From: Chthoniobacterales bacterium
Lineage (GTDB): Bacteria > Verrucomicrobiota > Verrucomicrobiia > Chthoniobacterales > UBA10450
Length of the DNA stretch: 9,869 nucleotides
NCBI GenBank assembly: GCA_013695905.1
Contig: JACCZQ010000313.1
Location: 1 to 9,869 of the forward strand
Direction of reading: 5' to 3'
In this document: one piece after another, positions 1-7,543 of the stretch
How positions within the stretch are numbered: position 1 is the stretch's first letter
How the letters are laid out: the number at the start of each line of letters is the position of its first letter
The notes under the pieces: model-generated
Databases searched by the model: none
Told to the model about the DNA's origin: nothing
What the model saw: only the letters and a program-made list of their open reading frames with translations
Program-made: the position numbers and the translations under genes

Positions 1-1
1 C

Positions 2-2479
2 TTCACCCACGCGCTCGCGGGTAAAATCGCCGCCGCCACGCAGGATGCGGGGCTCGGTTCCGTCATCGCCACCCTCGCGGCACCGCAGGGCGGGATGCAG
101 TTCGATGACAAATGGTTGACCGAATGCGCGAACGATCTGGTCGCGAAATCCGGCTCCAGCCTCGTCCTTGCCGGCCCGATGCAGCCGGTGGTGGTGCAGT
201 TGATGGCTTACGGCATCAACGTCGCACTGAAAAACATCGGCAGCACGTTGACCATCCGCGAGTTCCCGCGGAATCCGCGCACGAACAGCATTCTGCAGCT
301 CGCTTCTGAGATGGCCGCCGGGCGCGTGAAGCAGCTGTTCATCTTCGGGGGCGACCCGGTTTACAATGCCCCGCGCTCGCTGGTGCAGGACCGCACCAGC
401 CGCCAGTGGGTGAATTGGGAAGACCTCCAGAAATCAGTCCCCGAGGTGGTGCGGCTCGGCTACCACGAAGACGCCACCACGGCAGCCAGCCACTGGCATG
501 TGCCAGCGGCGCATTTCCTGGAGTCGTGGGGCGACGCGCTCACTTCCGAAGGTGCCTACCTCACGGTGCAGCCGATGATTCTGCCGCTCTTCGGCGGCGT
601 CTCCGAGTTGGAGCTGATGAATGGCTTGCTCGGCGGGCCCAACCTCGAAGGGCCGGAATTAATCCAGGAGACGTTCCGCGCCTCCGCGCCTCCGGGTGAC
701 GCAGCCGAAGCCTGGTCACGCACGCTGCGGGACGGATTTGCCACGCACATGCCGTTGCGCGACCGGCCGCCGACGTTCAACTCGAACGCCGCGGGCGGGA
801 TTGCGCACAACATGTGGGCTCCCATTCCGGTACCCACCGCCGACGCGCCGGAGATCGTCTTTGTCCGCAGCTACTCCATCGATGACGGCCGCTATATTAA
901 TAACGGCTGGCTGCAGGAGATGCCGGACCCGGTCACCAAGCTCACCTGGGATAATGCGGCGCTGATCAGCCCGAATTACGCCAAGCATCTCGGCGTCAAC
1001 ACCGGCGACCTGATCGAGATCACCGTCACCGAATCGATATTCGACGCCAGTCAGCAGCCGATCAATCGCCAGCTCGTCATCGCGGCGATGATCGCGCCGG
1101 GGCACGTGGATAATTCCATCACCATCCCGCTCGGCTACGGCCGCGTGGTTGGTCCGCACGGCCCGCTGCCGTTCTCCGGCGGATCGAACGGCGAAGAACC
1201 CGCCACGGGTGATCCTTCCGGGTTCAATGGCTACCTGCTCCGCACCAGCAGCAATCCGCATTTCATCACCGCCGACGGTAAGACGGTGAAGAACGTCAAG
1301 GTGACGAAGGTAAGCGGCCACTACGAGTTCGCGGTGACGCAGGAGCACTGGAGCATTGAAGGCCGCGATCTCGTTCGCGAGGCGACGGTCGAGCGCTACC
1401 GCGAAGACCCGACTTTCGTGAAGAAACTCGGTGGCGACGATCACGTCCCGGCGAAAATCCCGAGCATCTACAGCTCGCCGCCGCTCGACGCCCCTCATCA
1501 GTGGGGCATGGCGATCGACCTGAACACCTGCACGGGTTGCAGCGCGTGTGTCATCGCCTGTCACGCGGAGAACAACGTCCCGATCGTCGGCAAAGAGCAG
1601 GTGCGGATCGGTCGCTCCATGCATTGGATGCGGATCGACCGGTATTTTGCGGATCAGAAGCCGTTTAACCAGGATCGCGCGGAGTTCCCGCAGGATCCGG
1701 AAATGGTGCATCAGCCGATGCTCTGCCAGCATTGCGAGAACGCGCCGTGCGAGACGGTTTGTCCGGTGAACGCCACCGTCCACTCGGAAGACGGGCTGAA
1801 CGTGATGGCGTACAACCGCTGCATCGGCACTCGTTATTGCGCGAACAACTGCCCGTTCAAGGTGCGGCGGTTTAACTACTTCGATTACAACCAGCGACCC
1901 GTCGGCAAGAAGACGATCGCCGGGAAGTTCGGCGTTCATCAGGAATATCTCGGGCCTCTCACCAAGAAGGGGGCGCCGGATACGATGAAGCTGCAAAAGA
2001 ACCCGAACGTCACCGTGCGCATGCGTGGCGTGATGGAGAAATGCACCTTCTGCGTGCAGCGCATCCAGGAAGCGAAGATCGCCGCGCAGGTGAAGGCGGG
2101 TGCGTCAGACAACACGCAGATCCCGCGGGACTCGTTTACCACCGCGTGTGCTCAGGCTTGTCCGACGGAAGCGATTGTCTTCGGGAACATTGCCGACCCG
2201 GAAAGTCGCGTTTCCAAGCTGAAGCAACAGGACCGCAATTACCGGCTGCTCGAATATCTGAATGTGCGGACCCGCACCAGCTACCTCGCGCGCATCCGCA
2301 ACCCCAACCCCGCCATGCCTGATGCGCACGCGGTCGGCGTTGCCAGTCCGGGTGCGCATCATGGGGACGATCACCACGACGAACACAAACCCGGCCTGCC
2401 CGAGCAGCATAACCCCGGCACGTTGAATCCGGACCCGAAAGCGGAGCAGCCGCGGGCGGTCGTGGATCCTGAGCACTAG
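2..2479 (+). CDS. actB: Alternative complex III subunit ActB (Mo-oxidoreductase-like + Fe-S domains), 5' partial
   Basis: Periplasm-side iron-sulfur subunit of alternative complex III, which oxidises quinol and reduces a cytochrome c or oxidase. The frame is open to the left window edge, so the true start (and probably a Tat signal) lies upstream; residues are numbered from the first Met at base 95. Residues ~1-200 and ~220-450 resemble the molybdopterin-oxidoreductase fold, including GGDPVYNAP and HWHVPAAHFLESWGDA (from H133). In characterised ActB this domain carries no Mo cofactor. The PsrB-like ferredoxin domain follows: C479/C482/C485/C489, C544/C547/C552/C556, C576/C582/C586, and C650/C653/C685/C689. 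The third set reads CIGTRYC, with Thr579 where a [4Fe-4S] site would have Cys. This fits the known three [4Fe-4S] plus one [3Fe-4S] content of ActB. The C-terminus is His/Asp-rich (HHGDDHHDEHK, 755-765). It ends at TAG, 282 bp before actC. Family assignment is near certain. Confidence 0.96.
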   Translation, partial: FTHALAGKIAAATQDAGLGSVIATLAAPQGGMQFDDKWLTECANDLVAKSGSSLVLAGPMQPVVVQLMAYGINVALKNIGSTLTIREFPRNPRTNSILQLASEMAAGRVKQLFIFGGDPVYNAPRSLVQDRTSRQWVNWEDLQKSVPEVVRLGYHEDATTAASHWHVPAAHFLESWGDALTSEGAYLTVQPMILPLFGGVSELELMNGLLGGPNLEGPELIQETFRASAPPGDAAEAWSRTLRDGFATHMPLRDRPPTFNSNAAGGIAHNMWAPIPVPTADAPEIVFVRSYSIDDGRYINNGWLQEMPDPVTKLTWDNAALISPNYAKHLGVNTGDLIEITVTESIFDASQQPINRQLVIAAMIAPGHVDNSITIPLGYGRVVGPHGPLPFSGGSNGEEPATGDPSGFNGYLLRTSSNPHFITADGKTVKNVKVTKVSGHYEFAVTQEHWSIEGRDLVREATVERYREDPTFVKKLGGDDHVPAKIPSIYSSPPLDAPHQWGMAIDLNTCTGCSACVIACHAENNVPIVGKEQVRIGRSMHWMRIDRYFADQKPFNQDRAEFPQDPEMVHQPMLCQHCENAPCETVCPVNATVHSEDGLNVMAYNRCIGTRYCANNCPFKVRRFNYFDYNQRPVGKKTIAGKFGVHQEYLGPLTKKGAPDTMKLQKNPNVTVRMRGVMEKCTFCVQRIQEAKIAAQVKAGASDNTQIPRDSFTTACAQACPTEAIVFGNIADPESRVSKLKQQDRNYRLLEYLNVRTRTSYLARIRNPNPAMPDAHAVGVASPGAHHGDDHHDEHKPGLPEQHNPGTLNPDPKAEQPRAVVDPEH

Positions 2480-2542
2480 GATGGCGCCGAAACGCAAATC
2501 ACAGTTATCGCTCGCCGCTGCCGGTAAACTGGCGCCACGGAG

Positions 2543-2694
2543 GTCCGGGGAGCGCGGGCGCCCCGCCCGCTGTGTCGTGCGCCTCGCGCGACACTGGCAG
2601 GACGTTGGGTTTTGCAGAATCGTGGATCAGCCGCGCACACAGGTTTTCGGCGGGGCGCCAAAAACGGCGGGCGAGGCGCCCGCGCTCCCCGGAC
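2543..2694. repeat. 152-bp palindromic element with 28-bp inverted arms between actB and actC
   Basis: Bases 2543-2570 and 2667-2694 are inverted copies matching at 27 of 28 positions; the one difference is C2563 against T on the complement of the right arm. The arms begin gtccggggagcgcgggcgcc and the match stops abruptly at both outer ends. The 96-bp interior contains a second hairpin (2572-2594). The element fills much of the 282-bp gap in an otherwise tightly packed operon. A 94-codon frame starting at 2481 runs through it, but its Arg/Pro/Gly-rich translation simply reflects the repeat. The structure suggests a non-autonomous palindromic repeat (REP/MITE-like). No transposase or clear target-site duplication is visible. 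In the transcript it would fold into a strong hairpin that could stabilise mRNA or attenuate transcription. Confidence 0.75.
2572..2594. repeat. Nested hairpin inside the 152-bp element
   Basis: gtgtcgtgcg (2572-2581) and cgcgcgacac (2585-2594) pair at 9 of 10 positions around a 3-nt loop (cct); the remaining pair is T-G, which would be a G-U wobble in RNA. It lies just inside the left 28-bp arm, so the element would fold as a branched rather than a simple hairpin. Confidence 0.55.
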
Positions 2695-2761
2695 GTTCTC
2701 TGCCGCGCCACCCCCTCGTCCGCGCGAGCACCAGCACGACTTTCCCCCGCGCCTTCCTCAA

Positions 2762-4222
2762 ATGAACGGCACCACCACAGCACCACAGGTCATCGCGGCA
2801 GAAGCGGAAGCTTCCGTCGGGGATCCGCTCGCGCGTGTTCCGCTCGTCCTGAACAAGCGGAGCTTCAGCTGGGTCACCGAGCGCATCGCCGGCGTGAACG
2901 AAGGACCGACGCCACGTTGGTGGTGGGTAGCGTTCTCCGTCAGCTCACTGGTGGCGGCGATTGGGTTGTTCTGTCTCGGTTATCAGATTGCGGTGGGAGT
3001 CGGTGTTTGGGGATTGAACCACCCGGTCGGCTGGGCGTGGGACATTACCAACTTCGTGTTCTGGATCGGCATCGGCCACGCCGGCACTCTGATCTCCGCG
3101 ATTCTGTTCCTGCTCCGCCAGAAATGGCGTACCTCGATCAATCGCGCGGCGGAAGCGATGACGCTGTTTGCGGTGATCTGCGCCGCAATTTTCCCGGGCG
3201 TGCACGTCGGCCGCGTCTGGATGGCGTGGTTCCTCGCGCCAGTCCCGAACAACCTCGGCATCTGGCCAAACTTCCGCAGCCCGCTGCTCTGGGACGTATT
3301 CGCGGTCTCCACCTACTTCAGCGTGTCGGTGCTGTTCTGGTACACCGGGCTGATCCCGGATCTCGCGACGCTCCGTGATCGCGCGAAGACGAAGATCAAG
3401 AAGCTGCTCTACGGAATTTTCGCGGTCGGCTGGCGCGGGTCGAACCGCAACTGGCGCCACTACGAAATGGCGTATCTACTCCTCGCGGGGCTCTCCACCC
3501 CGCTGGTGCTGTCGGTGCACAGCGTGGTGTCGTTCGACTTCGCCACCTCCGTCATTCCCGGTTGGCATACCACCATTTTCCCGCCGTATTTTGTCGCGGG
3601 CGCGATCTTCGGCGGGTTCGCCATGGTGCTGACGCTGCTCATTCCGGCGCGGGCGATTTTCAAGCTGCACGATGTGATTACGGAAGGTCACATCGACAAG
3701 ATGGCGAAGATCATTCTGCTCACGGGAATGATCGTGAGCTACGCCTACGCGATGGAATTTTTCATCGCCTGGTACAGCGGCAATACTTTCGAGCGTTACA
3801 CCTTCTGGAACCGCATTTTCGGTCCCTATTGGTGGTACTGGTGGGTCGGCATGCTCTTCTGCAATGCTATCACTCCGCACCTCTTCTGGTTTAAGAAGAT
3901 GCGCTTCAACATCTACGTCGTGTTCTTCGTCTCGATGTGCGTGAACGCCGGCATGTGGTTCGAGCGTTTCATCATCATCGTCGGCAGCTTGCACCGCGAT
4001 TTTCTGCCTTCTTCCTGGGGAATGTTCTACCCGACCTGGGTGGATATCTGGACCTTCATCGGGACGTTCGGCATTTTCATGTCGCTCTTCCTGCTCTTCA
4101 TCCGCTACCTGCCGATGATCGCGATGTCGGAAATCAAGATCGTGCTGCCGGAGGCGGATCCGCACTATCATACGCCGGAGGGGCATCACCCGGTGCAGGC
4201 TGGAGGACACGAGCGGACATGA
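2762..4222 (+). CDS. actC: Alternative complex III subunit ActC, NrfD-like integral membrane protein
   Basis: Large membrane subunit of ACIII, 486 aa; in solved ACIII structures the homologue holds the quinol-oxidation site next to the ActB Fe-S chain. About ten hydrophobic segments are visible, roughly at 54-77, 90-118, 129-146, 176-196, 235-256, 274-296, 316-338, 355-375, 384-407 and 425-447. Family hallmarks include [20 protein letters not shown] (81-100), GIGHAGT (103-109), and [20 protein letters not shown] (257-276). The C-terminus is polar and His-rich ([19 protein letters not shown]). The frame extends upstream to 2612 but that part is repeat-derived Arg/Pro-rich sequence, so the ATG at 2762 is chosen. 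No convincing Shine-Dalgarno precedes it (cctcaa immediately upstream). It is flanked by the only two sizeable gaps in the ACIII operon (282 and 130 bp), both holding palindromes. Confidence 0.96.
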   Translation: MNGTTTAPQVIAAEAEASVGDPLARVPLVLNKRSFSWVTERIAGVNEGPTPRWWWVAFSVSSLVAAIGLFCLGYQIAVGVGVWGLNHPVGWAWDITNFVFWIGIGHAGTLISAILFLLRQKWRTSINRAAEAMTLFAVICAAIFPGVHVGRVWMAWFLAPVPNNLGIWPNFRSPLLWDVFAVSTYFSVSVLFWYTGLIPDLATLRDRAKTKIKKLLYGIFAVGWRGSNRNWRHYEMAYLLLAGLSTPLVLSVHSVVSFDFATSVIPGWHTTIFPPYFVAGAIFGGFAMVLTLLIPARAIFKLHDVITEGHIDKMAKIILLTGMIVSYAYAMEFFIAWYSGNTFERYTFWNRIFGPYWWYWWVGMLFCNAITPHLFWFKKMRFNIYVVFFVSMCVNAGMWFERFIIIVGSLHRDFLPSSWGMFYPTWVDIWTFIGTFGIFMSLFLLFIRYLPMIAMSEIKIVLPEADPHYHTPEGHHPVQAGGHERT

Positions 4223-4304
4223 GGACTCGGGGAATGTTCAGCTCTAGCCGCTTGCCTGTGGCAAACGAGATGATGACGTCGTTCCGTGGCCATATCTTGT
4301 CCCG

Positions 4305-4323
4305 TGCGTCCCATAGGGACGCA
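4305..4323. repeat. Perfect 8-bp stem-loop in the actC-actD gap
   Basis: tgcgtccc (4305-4312) pairs perfectly with gggacgca (4316-4323) around a 3-nt loop, ata. It sits 15 bases before the actD Shine-Dalgarno. No U-tract follows, so a factor-independent terminator is unlikely, and actD belongs to the same operon functionally. The motif resembles short dispersed palindromes I associate with Verrucomicrobia intergenic regions (recollection, not checked). A weaker stem (ttgcc/ggcaa, 4252-4264) lies upstream in the same 130-bp gap; nothing else is recognisable there. Confidence 0.6.
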
Positions 4324-4338
4324 GCTACAGGTGCAACC

Positions 4339-4344
4339 GGAGGA
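4339..4344 (+). promoter_or_regulatory. Shine-Dalgarno for actD
   Basis: GGAGGA lies 8 nt before the ATG at 4353. It is the clearest ribosome-binding site in the window and fixes the actD start. It makes actD translation independent of actC, which stops 130 bp upstream. Confidence 0.8.
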
Positions 4345-4352
4345 CAGCACCG

Positions 4353-4907
4353 ATGAGGACGCCTTCTGGAAACAAGGTCTACGCGATTGCGGCGGAATAC
4401 CCGAGCGCAGCGGCTCTTTACGAGGCAGCGAAACGCGTGCGGGACGCCGGCTTCAAACGCTGGGATGTGCACTCTCCGTTCCCGATCCACGGCATGGACG
4501 ACGCCATGGGCCTCGGCAAATCCTGGCTGAGCGCGCCAGTGCTGCTTGGCGGCATCACCGGGTTCCTGACGGCGATCGCCCTCACCTTCGGGCCCTCGAC
4601 CTTCATTTACCCGCTCATCGTGCACGGCAAACCGACCGACTGGCGCACCGCGCCCGCGTTTTTCCCGATCATGTTCGAGCTGACGGTGCTCTGCGCGGCG
4701 TTCACCTGCTTTTTTGCGATGCTGATCATGAACGGGCTGCCGCGCTGGCATCATCCGATCTTCAACTGGGACCGTTTCAGCCGCGCGACGAACGACAGCT
4801 TTTTCCTCGTCATCGAAGCGCGCGATCCGCGATTTACCGAACAGGAAGCCGTCCAACTCCTGCAGGAGAGCGGCGGCCAACACATCACCGTGGTGCACGA
4901 AGATTGA
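4353..4907 (+). CDS. actD: Alternative complex III subunit ActD (DUF3341 family)
   Basis: Small membrane subunit of ACIII, 184 aa, a usual length for the family; it binds no known cofactor and is thought to help hold the membrane subunits together. An N-terminal soluble domain carries the family motif WDVHSPFPIHGMDDAMGLGK (37-56). Two transmembrane segments follow at about 58-80 and 103-126. The C-terminal soluble part starts near PIFNWDRFSRATND and contains FFLVIEARDPRF. The start is set by the GGAGGA site at 4339-4344. The stop is one base before the actE ATG, so the two genes are probably translationally coupled. Confidence 0.95.
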   Translation: MRTPSGNKVYAIAAEYPSAAALYEAAKRVRDAGFKRWDVHSPFPIHGMDDAMGLGKSWLSAPVLLGGITGFLTAIALTFGPSTFIYPLIVHGKPTDWRTAPAFFPIMFELTVLCAAFTCFFAMLIMNGLPRWHHPIFNWDRFSRATNDSFFLVIEARDPRFTEQEAVQLLQESGGQHITVVHED

Positions 4908-4908
4908 T

Positions 4909-5613
4909 ATGTTGAAGGGCTTCTTCCTCACCTTCCTGCTGCTGGGCGTGGCGATGGTCGCGATTCTCGGCTTCCGCGGCTCGACCAGCACGGCTCCGCC
5001 GATCGAGATTTTCCCGGATATGGTGCGCCAGCCAAAGGTGCGGCCGCAGGCGCCGCTCAGCTTCTTCGTGGACAATCGCGGGATGCGTCCGCCGGTGCCC
5101 GGCACCGTCCCATTGGGCTACGAAATGCCGCAGCCGCAGTCGCCGGCGAATGTCGGAGTGCCTCCAGCAGCGGCGGGGCTCGACCCGGCCGTGGTGCACG
5201 ATCTCGCTTTCGGCGGTGGTGCCGGCTACGCCAATACCGGTAAAATGGGCGGCAACTGGGGTAACGGCATTCCGCTACCCGTGACTCCGCAGTTCATGGA
5301 GCGCGGCGCCGAGCGCTTCAATATCAATTGCGCCATCTGCCACGGCGCGACCGGCGCCGGTGACGGCATCGTAAAGCAATACGGCATGGCCACGATCGTC
5401 AGCATCATCGACGATCGGATCGCGAACATGTCGGACGGCGAGATTTTTAACACCATCACGCACGGCAAGAACACCATGCTTTCGTACGGCGGCACGGTGA
5501 CGGTGAACGACCGCTGGGCCATCATCGCCTACCTGCGGGCGTTGCAGCGCCGTGAACGTGCGACCGCGGCGGATATTCCGCCCGAGGCGCGGATCGAACT
5601 GGAGAAGCAATGA
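4909..5613 (+). CDS. actE: Alternative complex III subunit ActE, mono-heme cytochrome c
   Basis: Mono-heme c-type cytochrome of ACIII, 234 aa, expected on the periplasmic face, where it takes electrons from the complex and hands them to an acceptor. Residues ~4-21 form a hydrophobic N-terminal segment. There is no cysteine in this region, so the lipid anchor reported for some ActE homologues is absent and the segment is either an uncleaved anchor or a Sec signal. The ActE signature EIFPDMVRQPKVRPQ follows. Heme is bound by C141-A-I-C144-H145; M190 in NTMLSYGG is the likely sixth ligand. The region between ~60 and 130 is rich in Pro and Gly. Its start is one base after the actD stop and its TGA overlaps the actF ATG (ATGA). 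Confidence 0.95.
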   Translation: MLKGFFLTFLLLGVAMVAILGFRGSTSTAPPIEIFPDMVRQPKVRPQAPLSFFVDNRGMRPPVPGTVPLGYEMPQPQSPANVGVPPAAAGLDPAVVHDLAFGGGAGYANTGKMGGNWGNGIPLPVTPQFMERGAERFNINCAICHGATGAGDGIVKQYGMATIVSIIDDRIANMSDGEIFNTITHGKNTMLSYGGTVTVNDRWAIIAYLRALQRRERATAADIPPEARIELEKQ

Positions 5614-6812
5614 GCGAACGATCCCACGTCGTCCCCACGCCGGAAGGCGAATATTTCGAGACGAACCGCTTCGGCGGCTTGTCGATGATCGCCGCGGTGG
5701 TCGCAGTGGCGGGGTTGGTGCTCTGCGTGGTCGCGGCCTTCCTGGCGCCGCGGCAGTTCGCGTATTCCTGGCTCTTCGCCTTTGCGTTCTTTTTCACGCT
5801 CTGCGCCGGCTGTCTCTTTTGGACGCTGGTGCATCACGCCGTCGATGCCGAGTGGTCGGTCGTCGTGCGGCGGCAGCTGGAGAACATCGCCTCGCTTCTG
5901 CCGATCATGGCGATCTTCTTCCTCCCGGTGATCCTGTTCCGGCACCATCTCTATGAGTGGATGACGATTCCTTACGGGGAGGATCACCTCCTCGACACGA
6001 AGCGCGCTTACCTGAATTTCTGGTTTTTCCTCATCCGCGCGATCATCATCCTGGGCTTCTTTGTCGCGGCGTCGTGGTTCTTCCGCCGCACCTCCGTGCG
6101 CCAGGATCGCGACGGGAATCCGCGGTTCACGCTCGCGATGCGGAAGGTGGCGATCGCCAGCATCTTCGGGTTCGCATTGTCGCTGACGTTCGGTGCGTTC
6201 GATTGGCTGATGAGCCTGAACTACGTCTGGTTCTCAACCATGTGGGGCGTTTACATCTTCGCTGGGGCAGCCGGCAGTTCGATGTCGCTGCTCGTGCTGG
6301 TGATCACCTGGCTGCGGAATAACGGTTACTTGAAGGAGATCATCACGATCGAGCATTACCACTTCATGGGGAAGTGGATGCTGGCCTTCACCGTCTTCTG
6401 GGCCTACATCGGCTTCAGCCAGTACATGCTCATCTGGTACTCAAACGTGCCCGAGGAGACGGAGTACTTCATCCTGCGCAACACCGAGTCGTGGAACCTG
6501 CTCAGCCTCCTGCTGGTCATCGGGCGCTTCTTCGTTCCGTTCGCTCTTCTGCTGCCGCGTGCCACGAAGAAGATTCCGAAACGTCTCTGCATGCTCGCCG
6601 GGTGGATCATCTTCATGCAGCTGGTGGACATGTATGTCGTCGTGCTGCCGGAGCTGCATCGCGCCGGGATGCGCCTCAGCGTTGTCGATTTTCTGCCGCT
6701 GCTCGGCATCGGTGCGACGCTCGTTTTCTTCTATCTGCGCGTCGTCGGCCGCACTTCACTCTTCCCGGTGCGTGACCCGCGCCTCGCGCAGTCCCTGCGC
6801 ATCATTAACTAG
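5610..6812 (+). CDS. actF: Alternative complex III subunit ActF, membrane protein
   Basis: Second large integral membrane subunit of ACIII, 400 aa, related in fold to ActC (NrfD-like) and proposed to take part in proton translocation. About ten hydrophobic segments are visible, roughly 24-46, 51-73, 95-112, 135-157, 181-200, 210-233, 255-277, 296-315, 325-346 and 360-379. Family-type sequences include HHAVDAEWSVVVRRQLE (75-91), FDWLMSLNYVWFSTMWG (197-213), GFSQYMLIWYSNVPEETEYF (268-287) and the C-terminal PVRDPRLAQSL (387-396). The ATG overlaps the actE stop by four bases and GGAG (5601-5604) lies five bases upstream, so the start is well supported. The next gene begins two bases after its TAG. 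Confidence 0.95.
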   Translation: MSERSHVVPTPEGEYFETNRFGGLSMIAAVVAVAGLVLCVVAAFLAPRQFAYSWLFAFAFFFTLCAGCLFWTLVHHAVDAEWSVVVRRQLENIASLLPIMAIFFLPVILFRHHLYEWMTIPYGEDHLLDTKRAYLNFWFFLIRAIIILGFFVAASWFFRRTSVRQDRDGNPRFTLAMRKVAIASIFGFALSLTFGAFDWLMSLNYVWFSTMWGVYIFAGAAGSSMSLLVLVITWLRNNGYLKEIITIEHYHFMGKWMLAFTVFWAYIGFSQYMLIWYSNVPEETEYFILRNTESWNLLSLLLVIGRFFVPFALLLPRATKKIPKRLCMLAGWIIFMQLVDMYVVVLPELHRAGMRLSVVDFLPLLGIGATLVFFYLRVVGRTSLFPVRDPRLAQSLRIIN

Positions 6813-6814
6813 CC

Positions 6815-7543
6815 GTGCCAGACGAAACACCACCCCAGCTCAGCATCAGGGAATCGCGTCCCACCTTCACGGCGTGGATCGGTGTCGTGCTGCTGTTCTG
6901 CGTGTTCGGTTTGATCACGCTCGTGGTGATGGCAGCGATGCCGCGCGGTGATCGCTACGAACAAAAGCGGGGCGAAGCACGCGCTGAGCGTTTGAAAACT
7001 GCACGTGAGGAAGCGGACAAGTCGCTCCACGAATACGCCTGGGTCGACAAGGAAAAGGGCGTGGCCCGCGTGCCGATTCAGCGCGCGATGGAACTGGCGA
7101 TCGCGGAGCTGGCGCAAAAGCAACCCGCCCCCGCGGGTGCGATCGCGCCGGGAGCGGATCAGCCGGGGCTGCAGGTGACGGCACCAGGCGTGCCGGCGCC
7201 CGCGCCGGCGCCGGGCGCCGATCCCGAGGCGACCCCGAAAGCCACCGCTGTCACAGGACCCGACTCAATGCACGGCGCCGAACCGGCCGCGGCCGCGCAG
7301 CCGCCGGGCGCCCCACCCGGCACCCAGCCTGGTGCAGCTGCTACACCGGCTGCCTCGCCGGGTGCCCCGGCCGATCAACCACCGGTCCCGCCAGCCGAAC
7401 GCGGCCCCACGCCGACGACGGAGGCCGCGGGTTCACCGCTCCCGGTCCGCGGCACCAGCCCTCCTCCGGAACAGGTCCCATCGGGTGAACAACCACCAAA
7501 ACCAGAGGGAACGCCACAGCCCCAAGGCACGCCACGGCCATGA
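6815..7543 (+). CDS. Unrecognised single-TM protein with Pro/Ala-rich tail, in ACIII-cbb3 cluster
   Basis: 242 aa, not assigned to a named family. The start is a GTG two bases after actF; the next in-frame Met is M39, inside the membrane segment, so the GTG is preferred although no Shine-Dalgarno is seen. One TM helix spans about 19-42, followed by a charged, probably helical stretch (44-72). A compact motif follows at 74-94, YAWVDKEKGVARVPIQRAME ending in L94. I recall similar short motifs (Y-x-W-V-D...G-V-x-R-x-P-I-x-x-A-M) in small membrane proteins encoded beside cytochrome oxidase/ACIII genes; this is memory, not a search. Residues 104-242 are low complexity (Pro, Ala, Gly, Thr, few hydrophobics). 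It is likely a respiratory-complex accessory or assembly subunit. It overlaps the next ORF by ATGA. Confidence 0.8.
   Translation: MPDETPPQLSIRESRPTFTAWIGVVLLFCVFGLITLVVMAAMPRGDRYEQKRGEARAERLKTAREEADKSLHEYAWVDKEKGVARVPIQRAMELAIAELAQKQPAPAGAIAPGADQPGLQVTAPGVPAPAPAPGADPEATPKATAVTGPDSMHGAEPAAAAQPPGAPPGTQPGAAATPAASPGAPADQPPVPPAERGPTPTTEAAGSPLPVRGTSPPPEQVPSGEQPPKPEGTPQPQGTPRP
7124..7540 (+). other. Low-complexity Pro/Ala-rich coding tract
   Basis: Encodes residues 104-242 of the preceding unrecognised protein, dominated by Pro, Ala, Gly and Thr with degenerate PAP, PGA and PPG units. The repetition is at amino-acid level rather than as clean DNA tandem repeats. It probably forms an extended, flexible linker or tail outside the cytoplasmic membrane if the N-terminus is cytoplasmic (topology inferred). 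Confidence 0.7.

Noticed and set aside
716..1996. 426-codon open frame on the minus strand opposite actB
   Set aside because: Its translation is Arg/His/Ala-rich with no recognisable domain, and it lies wholly antisense to strongly conserved actB sequence. It is a GC-driven shadow.
2612..2761. 50-codon N-terminal extension of actC
   Set aside because: It is in frame but made of repeat-derived Arg/Pro-rich sequence. The ATG at 2762 gives a normal ActC N-terminus.
2481..2765. 94-codon plus-strand ORF starting one base after the actB stop
   Set aside because: Most of it is the translated 152-bp palindrome (Arg/Gly/Pro-rich), and it overlaps the actC start by four bases only by chance. It is treated as repeat-derived.
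4305..4323. Stem-loop as a rho-independent terminator after actC
   Set aside because: No U-tract follows the stem, and the downstream gene encodes a subunit of the same complex with its own RBS.
7124..7540. Pro/Ala-rich tail as a DNA tandem repeat or a frameshifted pseudogene end
   Set aside because: Units are degenerate at DNA level, the frame stays open and ends in a coupled ATGA overlap, so it reads as genuine low-complexity coding sequence.
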